Below the pieces are notes generated by a model. That model searched no databases and had not been told where the DNA came from. It worked only from the letters and a program-made list of their open reading frames with translations. Below, in pieces: positions 32,160 to 44,100 of a stretch of DNA of 64,000 nt; the first letter of the stretch is position 1, and each line of letters starts with the position of its first letter. The translations under genes and the position numbers were made by a program. This stretch comes from Prostheceraeus crozeri (Eukaryota; Platyhelminthes; Polycladida; Euryleptidae). Where the stretch lies: positions 1-64,000 of the forward strand of contig CAJQUW010005782.1 of assembly GCA_907163375.1 (NCBI GenBank), in the 5' to 3' direction.

Positions 32160-34261
32160 TCATGTGGATTCTCAAAGAAAAAAATCTGGGCTATTCGACT
32201 AAAAAATATACCTATACCATCAAAAGTTGAGTATCTTAAGCTTTTTATACAGAAGGTCGAACATTTGATAAGAAGAATGCGCTGGAAAGTAGTGTTTTTT
32301 AACAGCAAAAGTAACACTACAGGAAGTGACTTTGGTTTCAAAGCAAATTCTTGTCCACCATCAAATGAACTTTTGAATCCCTTCGAGGACGATATGTACG
32401 CGATGATTCAAGCAATCGAATTTAAAGGCATCAACAGTGAATTTCAAAAGAAATTGACGGAAGACAAAGATGAAATACAAAAATCAAAGAACATATTTGT
32501 GTTTGCTGACAAAACAACAAACCTATACGAAATGCCAAAAGAAACTTATCAAAAGCTTCTAACGGAAAACATCACGAAGTCCTACAAAAAAGCAAATGAC
32601 ACTACCGAATCTGAAATTAACAGTGAAGCAAAATCAATTGGAAAGTCTTACAACCTTTCAGGCAGAATAGAATGCTACCCACCGCGCCCAGCTTTTATCA
32701 CTTTGACAGACCATAAAGAGAATTTTGACAAAAACGTCCCTTGTCGACTAATCAATCCGGCGAAAAGTGAAATTGGAAAGATCAGTAAACAACTTCTGGA
32801 TGTCATCAATAAATCAATAAAAACAAAAAGAAAATACTACAATGGAATAATTCAAGCGATGTGATCAACTGGTTTGAAAATATCCCAGAAAAAGGAACTT
32901 CTACATTCCTTAAATTCGATGTCGTCGACTTTTACCCTTCAATCACCGAAGAACTGCTAACAAACAGCATCACTTGCGCCCGAACATTGGTTGATATCCC
33001 TGAATTATCATGAATGCAAGGAAATCGTTACTTTATAGCCATCAAACACCATGGGTGAAGAAAAACAACAACAACATGTTCGATGCTACCATGGGAAGTT
33101 ATGACGGGGCCGAGATTTGCGAACTTGTAGGCTTATTTTTACTCGAAAAACTCACAGAACGATTTGGAGTCAACAACATTGGACTTTACCTAGATGATGG
33201 CCTCGCGCTCATTCCAAAAAGTTCAGGACCACAAAGTGACCGTTGTAGGAAAGATTTAATTAAAATCTTCCAAAAACAAAATTTGAAAATCACAACAGAA
33301 TGCAACATGAAATCAACGGATTTTTTGGACATTTAACTCAATCTACAAAAATGAAACTTACCGCCCATACATAAAGCCAAACAGTTCGCCTTTATACATT
33401 CACAAAAAGTCAAATCACCCTCCAATAATCTTGAAGCAAATCCCAAAAATGATAGAAAGAAGAATCTCGAAATTATCCTGCAATGAAGAAGAGTTCTACA
33501 AAGCAAAGCCAATTTACCAATGAGCATTGAAAGATGGTGATTATGTTCATAGCTTAACCTACAATCCAGCACCTGAATCAAAAGAAAAGCGAAGAAGAAA
33601 TATAATATGGTTCAACCCACCATTTAGCGCCAATGTAAAAAATGATATTGAGCGACGATTTCTAAATTTGATCAGAAAGCATTTTCCTCCACATCACAAA
33701 TACCACTAACTTTTAAAAAAAAACAAAATGAAACTAAGTTACAGTTGCGTTAACAACATGAAAAATATAATCAAAAGTCACAACGCTAAAATTTTGAGCA
33801 AATCTCAACCAACACAAACAGCTGAAAATGAGAATCAAAACTGTAACTGCAGAAACAAAAGTGAATGCCCATTGAATGGAAGCTGCTTACAGAAGTGTCT
33901 AATTTACAAAGCAACAGTATCATGAGAATCGGACGAGAAAATCTACTGCGACATGTGCGAAGGTGACTTTAAGACACGATATCGACATCATAAAAAATCA
34001 TTCGCACATCAGAAATACACGAGCGAAACATCATTATCAAAGTATTTATGGTCTCTTAGAAGCAAAAACAAAAACTTTGACATCAGATGGAGTATAGTGC
34101 AACATACTAAACCATATTCTTGTGGCAGCAGATTCTGCAATTTATGTTTGACAGAGAAATTTTATGTTGTAACATCTAAATCTGAACATCTGATTAACAA
34201 AAAGAGTGAAATGATATCACAATGTAGACATCGTAGGAAATTTCTTTTATCCAACATTTGA
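32160..34261 (+). pseudogene. Second RT plus zinc-binding GIY-YIG-like element (Penelope-like superfamily, different clade), decayed
   Basis: The first frame (to 32864) carries EYLKLFIQKVEHLIRRMRWK, FVFADKTTNLYEM, CYPPRPAFITLTDHKENF and PCRLINPAKSEIGKI. Later frames carry LKFDVVDFYPSITEELL (palm Asp), FDATMGSYDGAEICELVGLF, IGLYLDDGLALI (LDD active site), STDFLDI and NIIWFNPPFSANVK. The C-terminal section has CNCRNKSECPLNGSCLQKC, CEGDFKTRYRHHKKSF and CGSRFCNLCLTEKF, an endonuclease-like domain with cysteine clusters. I count at least five frame changes or stops (near 32190, 32860, 33010, 33335, 33520, 33710, 33925). This RT family is widespread in cnidarian and other invertebrate genomes; I cannot name the clade with certainty. 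It is much older than the neighbouring Penelope-like element. Confidence 0.75.
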
Positions 34262-34420
34262 CCATAGTCTCATACTCAATGCATGTCCATATGTCGATTT
34301 GAATTCAAATGTGTATGTATAGCCTTGATTTTTAATATTGAGATTCTTCCCTTTTATTGCTGTCTGACGATCGGTAATGTTTGTATCTCCGTGAACTTGC
34401 AGTTATGGAAATAAATCAGT

Positions 34421-34582
34421 AATCCAACTCCGCTTGCTTATTTACTATATATATGTACAAATGTATATAAATAGATATTGCTATCTATTTAAAAGAGATC
34501 TCCACACCGACCTGACGACCACTAATATCTACAGGAGACAGTAAGAACGATAGATTGTGGAATCCAACTCCGCTTGCTTATT

Positions 34583-34621
<39 letters not shown>
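34421..34621 (+). repeat. Direct repeat pair and TA microsatellite at the element 3' end
   Basis: AATCCAACTCCGCTTGCTTA plus TTTACTATATATAT occurs at 34421 and again at 34561, exactly 140 bases apart. The second copy runs into (TA)n to 34621. Tandem 3'-end repeats of this kind are common behind Penelope-like elements and suggest two end-to-end insertions of the second RT family. Confidence 0.65.
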
Positions 34622-34624
<3 letters not shown>

Positions 34625-34891
34625 CCTGATCTGCCGGATTATGATGCTTTAGGATATTTGGGTGCTTTTTGCTTATTTTCGTTGGGGTAGAGATCTATTG
34701 TAAAATTAAATTCTGATTTACAAGCTATTCGAGTATGCTAAATCTGTTACTGTCAGCGAGCAACATTTCTCGGTGGCAGCTACGACAAGCTGCTATATTT
34801 CTGTCAACAGTTTATTATTTCATTTAGTTATAAAAGCTATCGAAGCAAGTTGCATTTCAATGGAATGAATGAATTTAGTCCTTTAAATGAA
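34622..34891. other. Short non-coding stretch
   Basis: No gene or element is supported between the RT element tail and the next Tc1 end. Confidence 0.3.
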
Positions 34892-36225
34892 ATAATTGTT
34901 TCATAAAAAATGGATCACCCTTAAACATCGCCTTAACTTCAACTTTGTCTAACTCCGCCAAACTTGAACGAATTTCTCTGAAATTGGGAAGATATGTCAG
35001 TTGTGCTTACTGAGATCATTGTTGGAAATTTCAAGCATGAATATTGAGTTGTTTTCCTGTTATAGATAAAAAAAGTAGTAGATAATTTGATCTTCATTTA
35101 TCAATGCTACACAAAATCATACCTCACTCTTATAAAATTACATTTGTTTCCTTTGTTATGTAATATGTTGTTCTACAAGCCAAAAGCTATCAAGCAAAAC
35201 AAAAATAAAGAAAATCGGTCAATCAGAGCCAGTATAGCACCATTATTCATCAACAATAATGTAACTGCTGCATGTGATTAACTGGACTTCATGTTCCATA
35301 GCTTCCTGACTTCGTTGCGGTGGTGTTGGCAGCACTCTTGATTGCTTTCAGCTAGAAATCTATCTCTTACCGGTTGAAAACAATACAAAGCACAAATGAA
35401 CAATAACGAGATCGCATTCACAAAAGGCAAAGTGTCAGGGTTTTCTTTGCGAGCTACAAGCAAGCGACTAAATGTCCCTTACACAAATGTGCATCGATGG
35501 CATAATGATGATTTTCGACTCTGTCGTAAAGAGGGCTCTGGCCGTCCACGCAAAACATCCAAACGTATAGACCACCTAATTTTGAGATTTGTTAAAGTTG
35601 ATCCAAGTCTCTCGTCAACTGAGATGGCTGCACTATACTCGTCTATTTCTAAGTCCACTATTTGTAGAAGACTTCACATACAGCAAGGAACCATGAATTC
35701 TGAACGCTATGTGAATGTTTTACGAATGAACATTGGCCAAATGACAGATCAACTTGGTGATCCATCGACTTGGTTATTTATGGATGATAATGCTACGTGT
35801 CACAGGAGTAGCAGAGTCAACTTATGCAAGTCTCAATTAGGGCTTAGGCCACTATCTTGGCCAGCTCGTTCTCCTGATCTGAATCCCTATTCTAAAACGC
35901 AACGTTCGTCGTTCACTGCTACCTACAGATGGCGTATCACAACTTACGTCACTGTTAAAAAGAGAGCTGAGAAAGTTAGATCAGTCAAAAATCAACGATA
36001 TCATCGAATCAATGCCTAGACGAATTGGTAATGTCATTGACAATAAGGGTAGGGCCACAAAATATTAGCTTCTTAAGAACCGTTATTGTATCATAGCTTA
36101 TCAGATTATATAAGGACATTTAAATATATTAGGGACATGAAATAACATGAAAAATGCTTTCTGTATCATACTTATGTTTTATTTAGTCAAATTTTAGGAT
36201 GATCCACTTTTTATGAAACGGACTG
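34892..36225 (+). mobile_element. Tc1-like transposon, internally rearranged
   Basis: The right end, in reverse complement, reads CAGTCCGTTTCATAAAAAGT, with TA at 36226-36227. The left end matches from TGTTTCATAAAAAATGGATC (34897 on), but its first six bases have decayed. About 1.33 kb. Confidence 0.75.
35396..36068 (+). pseudogene. Tc1 transposase with internal deletion and frameshift
   Basis: The first part has the helix-turn-helix region (GFSLRATSKRLNVPYTNVHRW and a basic GSGRPRKTSKR hook, then STEMAALYSSISKSTICRRL). Sequence then jumps to GTMNSERYVNVL, dropping the segment with the first catalytic Asp, and continues with WLFMDDNATCHRS (second Asp) and LSWPARSPDLNP. After NP the frame breaks where the catalytic Glu should be. 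Another frame carries the usual ending MPRRIGNVIDNKGRATKY, stopping at 36068. It is non-functional. It differs from the other Tc1 copies in this window, so at least four Tc1 families are represented. Confidence 0.82.
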
Positions 36226-36227
36226 TA

Positions 36228-39200
36228 TACTATAGTATGTACTATAATGTACATATAGCTATGTGCGGAATGTAAAAATTGTGCAGAATTTTACTTTGAA
36301 ACTTGTGTGTCATTCAATAAATTCAACAACCTTGCATTGTTGAAAGATTTTTGACAAACTTTTCAGAATATCGCCATGACACGTGGTTTTCAATGTCAAA
36401 CACATTACCTACTTCGAAGCTTGCCCCGCAGTCGACATTTGTCGCCGTCTGGATATGCCTTGTTTGTCAAGTACATTATTCTCTAACATGAACGTCAGTA
36501 AATTCCAGAACTTGACAAGGATGCGAATCATTGGCACAAATGTACCCTCTTATATTCTAAAGTGAATGTTAATTATTCACATTCTCACTGAGCGATTGGT
36601 CAGCATTTCTGCCTGAACCGTCTGGTGCACATGATGATTACATTGACGAAATCATTTTATCGAGGGGAAAAGAAGTGCAGGGGTCCCCGAAAGGGGTAAC
36701 TGACTGTTTGGAGAAACTGTATGGTGTGACTATGTTGTATAATTCATCTTCCAACCCTGAAAATTAATGCAAGCTTTTAACTTTCCGCGAGAAAATAAGT
36801 GAATGGAGAATATGAATGACACGCACCGGTACTACGGTACCTGTAGGCATAAAGGTTCTGATGTTATTAAACAGACTTACAAACATAGCTTTATAAGATA
36901 TTAGATTATATCGCCGATTATTGGAAATCTTCTATAACACAATTTGACTTCTATTCTATTGCAAGAAATCAAAAAAGAACAAGTCTTCAACCGAGAACAT
37001 AAGAAGCAAATTCGAAGTAAGAGGAATGTCACAAACGCTTCGCCTTCGGCTTGATCACCGGAGGGCTAATTGTCCGGCAGATGAATGGCGATTTTTAGCA
37101 GAACCGCACATGAGAGTTGAAGTTTTTTGCAGTTTCTTCCATTTTCGGGTGTGATGATCACAAACCCGAGTGCTGCTACCTTGGCATCCTTGAGCATCTT
37201 TCAGTTTGTGGATACTATTCGATCGTGGACAAGTCCAGAAAATTAATCTTAGGATAATCTTCAGTTGAAGTCTTCTATCATGCTTCTATTCACGGTTTTG
37301 ATAAAGGCTTATGATGAATCTTAACAGATAACAACACTTCAATTGTAGAAAATAAAATGAATGCAGAGCGCCTATCCAGGGAAAGGAAAACACGATGTGT
37401 TTGGTACGTTTCGTTAAGCTTTATCAAGCCCGGTTGATAAAGGTAGACGTAAGATAATTCTAGAGAGTAGCTTGACCCTGTAAAGCGGAATCAAAAATGT
37501 GCATATTAATATTTATGTACATGTATATTTTATAAACGTAGTAAATCAAAGTAAATGAATGTTCATACGATCAAAAGTTTAAAATAATGACAATCCCTTC
37601 ACCGAAAGCTCTGACGATTGAAAATATCATTTTCCTTTGAGAGCTTCCACGCCAAGCCCTGTCGCCAACTCATTCTACAAAACGAAAGGATCATCAACTG
37701 AAACATCAAAAGATGTCCATGCAAGGCATAGAAATTGACAACAATAAAACTTCTAGAATGGAAATTAAGCTTCATGCAATGCACAATAACGGCACATAAA
37801 TCGCACGCATTTTCACTTAGATGCACCTGTCAACGTCTGTATCATTGGATTAGAATCAGTCACATGAGTAAATCGAAGCTTTTCATTGGTTATTCATGCC
37901 CCAACTTAGTTCCCCCGGATGTGCCGCGACCTTGAGTCAACTTCCATTCTAGCGAACTTCAGATAAACAGTTTATTTCTATGATGCAAGGTGATCTACAT
38001 GTATATTTATTGAATAGATATCTCGTCACAATTGTGATTGCCGATATGAAGGCAAGTCGCTGGGGATCGATCATCCACCAAAGCATCTTAAACCATGTCG
38101 TGAAACATATCATTCTAGCAGTTATTTTTTTCTAAAGGATTTACTCTTAGGTGAAAAGACAACAAAGTGACATGAAACTATCGTTTGTTGAAACAGTGAT
38201 TTATGTGCACACGTGTATATATGTACACGTTTATAAGAACATGTGGGGATTCCGATGCGTGATAATCATCAATATCAAATGTCAATACTAAAAGCCCTAT
38301 CATATATAGGTCTACTGCGAAAGCTAAGGTGTCCACACGCTGAACTGAACAAAAAACAAGTGTATTATTCGAGTATACTGAGCAAAATACGAGTATAACA
38401 TTGCTGACTCTGCATCAGAAATTCGGTCATATTTCATCACCAATTAATCGGCTGATTATTGGATTTTTTGCTAATTTTAAATGAAAAGTGACTGATAGGT
38501 GGACAAGATTCCAATTTTTAGTTGAAAATATTCTAGTTTTCACATGTACTGTATTCTGTGTACTGAATTCCAAATCTAAATTTCTAAACGACTTCTTTTT
38601 ATTATTAGGATAATTGTAAACAATTGAATTCTTCCAAAGACTCAATTTTCATATGAAGATAATAAAGGCGGGGAAAAAGGTTCAAATTGCATACTATGTT
38701 GTATAGATAGTACTTTTTCGCTGCGCTTTGGTGGAAGAGCTCTCACAGGGTGAGAACCGGGCCGAAGTTTTCGGTTGGTCCGTTCGCCAAGGCCCGGATT
38801 TGTCGGCCCGCTGAAGTCTTTTTCGACCCATGAGAAGGCATGGGTCTGGCCCAGACCCGTCATTTTAAATTGGCAACTATTTAATATATTGACAAATCTT
38901 GCTTGAATAATAAATTGTCATTTTTCAAGATTCACTCAACATGTTTTCTTATTCAGAATAAAGCTCACTGTATCGTAAAGTGGCTTCATTGCATTTCAAA
39001 CAATCTTCAGAAGTGGCGACTATACAAGAAAAAGGAAAGATAAAAAAACAAGCGATCTCAAACTGACTTTATAAATGATGATTCGAAACCATGGGTCAGA
39101 GTTTTGATTTGCAATGAGCGGTGCCACAGCGAAGTGATTAGTTCGAAGAAGTTTTACCATGTAGATTGTATGAAGTGGGTCATCAAATCACAAGTCAGAA

Positions 39201-40928
39201 AGTTTGAGTTAACATTCGAAAATGTATGCAGTCATAAATCGAAATCTGCCAAATGCGAAGCGTGCTTGCCTTTCAAACCATAGTTGTGACTCGCGCCCGC
39301 AAAGGAAATTCCGATTTTATCAATAGCTTGTTCAGCCAATGAAATACTTCGAAGATCGTCATATCTCGCAGATATTGTTTTTCATGACGTTCTGTAAATA
39401 ACGCGCTGGTCTTTAAATCCATCAATAGAATCATTCTTAAGGTCCATTCACACCGGACGCGGCGCGTCCTTATGCGTCAGATTTCTCGTTCGGAATCTTG
39501 ATGAACCTATGGGACTGTTCACACCGGACACGGCACGGTCCACTGAATGGATCTATAAGGAGATTACTGCGCAGAAATTAAACTCGAAGAAATTAAACTC
39601 GATTGTGCATCAACGCAATGTATGAGGCATATCAAGTTTGAGAAGACGTCAAGATTATCTAAAAAGATAAACGACCCGGTCGTGCTTACAAAAATTCAGA
39701 CCCGGCCTCAGTTTCCACTGTGGAAGATCAGCGTTTTTAATTCAACTACAAATTCTTGGAAATCCTGAGTGATTTCATGAGCTCGCCTCTGAAAAAAGCT
39801 GCAAATTCTGAAATCTTTTGTGAAATTCGAAAAGCGAGGACACGCACTCAATACTTCGACTAATTTTTTAATTCATCGTTTGCAGACTCTCGGTTTCCAT
39901 CTTTCATGAAACATTTATCATCATCGGCTGATCAGTTTTACCATGTTGGAACACTGAAAGGATGGAGGAGCCATCAAGATTACCAGATCTTACTCCTACC
40001 GACAGTCTGCGAACGATGTATTAAGATATTTTGTGCGGCAAGATGTTTTGATAAGTATACAGATGGTTATATTAACAGGTGACACACATTTTTGGGGTTA
40101 GTGTATCTGAAAGGATTCACTTATACCCAATATGCAACTTATTGAATGTTACTTGGCAGAGCACACAAGGCACGGACTGCAATTTACATGCTTATTATCT
40201 ACTTGCATTCGTGGAAGGTCTACTAAGCGATTATTTTAGACGTATATACAATAATTAGGAGACGTCTACGCTAACGCTCATAACTTCACGAGATTCTAGC
40301 AAACTTATTCAGCTTTGTAAAATGCAGATCTACTTGGCATATGAACTTCTTGTAAACTCCGATTTCCTGTGCGCAGATTTTCTGCATCAGATATAAATGA
40401 ATGGAAATCATACAAAAGTCAACTGGAAAGCTATGCCATTTTGTCTCAAATTACTTTTGTGTATCACTAAACTGGAACAACATGCAGTATGAGTTGACTT
40501 CTCATAGGTTTTCTATCGAGACACTCACATCTTGCGAAGACTCATGTTGACGGATCACCAAAATGTGCCAGTTCGCAGGTTATCGCCTTCTACAGCTAAC
40601 AAAGCAAATTTCTTCAGATCGCCTCCTATCGGATGATGTTTTGCCACACTAGGGGACTGTTGAGAACGACGCTTTGAAATTGCTTTTAAAATAAGATTAT
40701 AACCTTCTTTGGTCAGAAATCGGAAATTCTGCGTAAAGGCTTGAAAAGGTTGACAAATAACCTAATAATCTGACAAACGTTGCATTTCCAAGCTATATAC
40801 AGAATGAGATAATTGATCACACTGAGGGCCTACACGCTTCAGGCAATCCATCAAAGATAGCTGGTTTGTAGTGGCATAAGCCAGTGACCGATGATGATTT
40901 CGTGACAAAAGAAGTTTAAAAGACTCAC
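36228..40928. other. Long non-coding stretch 3' of the dehydrogenase gene
   Basis: No gene is supported. TTCACACCGGAC(G/A)CGGC occurs at 39447-39466 and 39518-39537, words often seen at ends of Harbinger-type MITEs. A GC-rich patch lies at 38700-38870. The last coding exon and 3' UTR of the dehydrogenase gene must lie somewhere in here or further left, but I could not identify them. Confidence 0.4.
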
Positions 40929-41129
40929 CATTACATTGACAACGTTAGGATGGTATGGAATTCCGCCTAGTTGATCGCACATTTCCATATGGCTTCTTTC
41001 TGGGTCACCTGGAATGATGGCTGGTTTTCCCATATGTTCTTGGCTGCGCAGTTTCTCAGCAAAGTCCGTCATACGAGCTGAAATATCCGCACCGAAGGCA
41101 GTAGGGTCGATTGCGATGAAACATTGACT
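40929..41129 (-). CDS. Dehydrogenase exon H (C-terminal domain)
   Basis: 67 codons from SQCFIAIDPTAFGADISARM through KPAIIPGDPERSHMEMCDQL to GIPYHPNVVNVM. The acceptor is TTAACAG and the donor GTGAGT. A short final exon should follow at lower coordinates. Confidence 0.9.
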
Positions 41130-44100
41130 CTGTTAAAGCAAATGAGTTGTAACAATGAGTAGATCTAGTATTTGGCAGAAGGAGAAAAATCGGTAATCAA
41201 TGCTGCTAGAGTGGTTTTTTCGGGGAGATTTGCAGTCAACCTTTGAATGTTTAATCAGAACGAGAAATTGAGGGGAGACATATTGCATAGCACCGACTGC
41301 GTAATCGATGAAATAATTGTCGAAATAATCAACTATAATTTGATTCGGGAATATTTCATGATTTTGCTTTGATTGAATTGATGGTTATGGACATTTTTCT
41401 TAGCGTCACATCGCAGTTAAATTAGCAAAAGAAAGCGATTTTTGACATGAAAAAAATAGCAGTGTTTGTGAACTCTCGACTTGATTTTGTCAAGGTGGAA
41501 TACTCTGCAATCCGATAATTATCTTCACGTGTCAAAGACCTACAAGAAAATCACGATTTCAAGCTCCAGTCCAATAAACTTGCATTAATAAACTAGAATT
41601 CTCGCTACATAGAAAACACAAAAGCATTAAAGCTTAATGGTTCTATCAGTTGCTGGGTCATATACAGGAAGTTATTCATTCGGCAGGTTAGGAAACAGAA
41701 AATTACAAATAATTTCATCATTCCTTCGATTTATTGACCAAATATTGAAGAACATAGAATGAAATATTGAGACTAAAACAGCAGCCGCTTCGTGTCACTA
41801 ACACTTATAGTGTTGGACTTTGATATAATATAACTTTGATGCCCCAGGTCAACTATCCAGCAAAATATCAGAGTTCTTAAATAAGTATTCAAAAGTTTGG
41901 GAGCTCGTGTTTTCGGACACACAGAAGTCAATCATACATACACATGACATGAATAATGCCTCTTTCAGAATCACTATCAGGAATGATGTTTGAATATCTA
42001 CATGTAAAGCTTTAATATTTGAATATTGTGTGATATTTTGAATACGTATTCCTATATAGCTTTCACATTCCATTTTAAAGCAAACATCTCTTTCAATATT
42101 CTCTGGTATCACACTGCAATATCAATGTTACTTTCCTATCATCTCAACTCACATTATATATTTATCAATTGATTTATGAGCTTAATATTTAAACAGTACA
42201 TCCGACCGACTGTTAGTTCTGAAACGTCATATTTCATTTTGACTTTAGCTGAGAATTGGTAAATGGATTTGCTGTCGCATGAACCACGGTTTTCGAAGCG
42301 CTTTGTATGTATATGAATGAAAATATACCATGCTTTTTTTCAGGCAATTGTTGAAATTTATAAAAGTAGAATTCGGTTAGTTGTTTGGATTCAACACACA
42401 GACAGATTTCAATTTAACACGTGTGCAATATATAACCTCCCTTTGCAAAACTTTCACAAGTACTTTTAACTTTAAAAACTGTGCAGTGTAAATGTGAACA
42501 AAAACGTATATAACGTTACACGTGCGCCGCAAATTTCATGTAATCCATACGGAAAGGCAGAAGAGCTTCGGGAAAACTAAAAAGAATTACGTTAACGGGG
42601 AAAATCTCGACTTTGTGATAAACAGACGAGTGGACACCATCTTGAAGAAAATTCAATTTGACATCTAAATATGCAACATCTTTGTCACTGACATCATTCC
42701 TTTCCGCAGACTGATCTTCAGGGTCATCAAAATCAAAATCATATCAAAATCTCAAAATGTTTATAATTGACAATACGCAAATCATCTGTGTATCTTTAAC
42801 AAGATAACAACGTATCGAGGCCATATCACTTATTTGATAATAAGTTCCTCGTGCACACAAAATCGCAGTTCAAAACAAAAGGATCCGCCAACAACGGACT
42901 ACAATGTCATCCCATTGGAATTGGAATTCCGCGAATCTGTTTAAAAACAAGTTAACCAAGAACAACACATGCTTCGGAAACTACATAGCGGACAACTTTT
43001 TGAAGTGTGAAACATCAAAACAATGACAGCCTTCAGATGAATTTTTACAGAAGTAGCTACGACTCCAGTCAATACACAAAACGTTTCGAGAATAGGCGTT
43101 AAAAATCAAATCAAACAATTGAAAAAATGTGAAAGAATGTCGCTCTGGCCGATGTTATTGTGCAGAGTCGCAAAAGTATCAAATGTGGAAGCAACAAAAT
43201 ATTTGGGCAACAAATCAATACTTTCTTCGACACTTTTAAGTGACGCAAAATGATCATACTTAACAAAACTGTCATACTTAAGTAGCTCATATGCTAAAAA
43301 ATATGTGTTAAAGCAAATATTGTAATAAATCAAAACAGGCAAGAGGTGTTTTATAACGATGAGCTAAGTTAACAATATGATCCTTAACGGCCTCGACCGA
43401 GTCTTTCTTAATATAAAGTCACGGAAAATTCTTTTGTAAACAAAATTTAGGTTCCTTGCACATAAGTTGTTTTAGTCTTTTGTCTTCCACGACTTCAATA
43501 TTTCCAGTACAAACATGCCCGCGAAAAAAATTAACAAAATCCGGTTTATCATCACAAATACATCTACCAGATAAAAACTTACGTACATCGTCCATGTTTA
43601 AATAGCTGAGAAATTTACTATAGCTACACAATTTCAACGATATGAGTTGGCTAGGTCACAAGAAATCTTGGGAGGATAGGAATCCTGGACAGTATAAGGC
43701 AAAATTCGACGCAGCCTTTTATCTCCAAAGATAGATGGTCAATTTAGTCGATCCACTCGATGAAAGAAACAACAAACTCTCTCAAAAACAATCCACTCTA
43801 TTGAAAGAAACAGCCAACCTAGATCTGACCCCATTAACAACATTATCATGTATGTTCTTAAATTTACTTAAAAACATTAAAAACAGAGAAGAAGAAACAG
43901 GTAGCCTATCACATTTCGCATCCAGCAACTTGACGCACACCGAGTGACAATGCCATCAAAATATTGCAACACATTTTATAACAAGATTTGTCAAAAGTGT
44001 AAGTAGCTTTAAAACAAGTTCATCACATATGACCAGTTCTCGCACAAATCTTCTCCTGTCGTTGTGACATCGAACAGGAAGAATAAAATGCAGAAATTCG

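Noticed and set aside
40606..40625. Candidate last exon of the dehydrogenase gene (acceptor then GAGGCGATCTGA)
   Set aside because: The acceptor has no pyrimidine tract and the three residues it adds do not resemble the family C-terminus.
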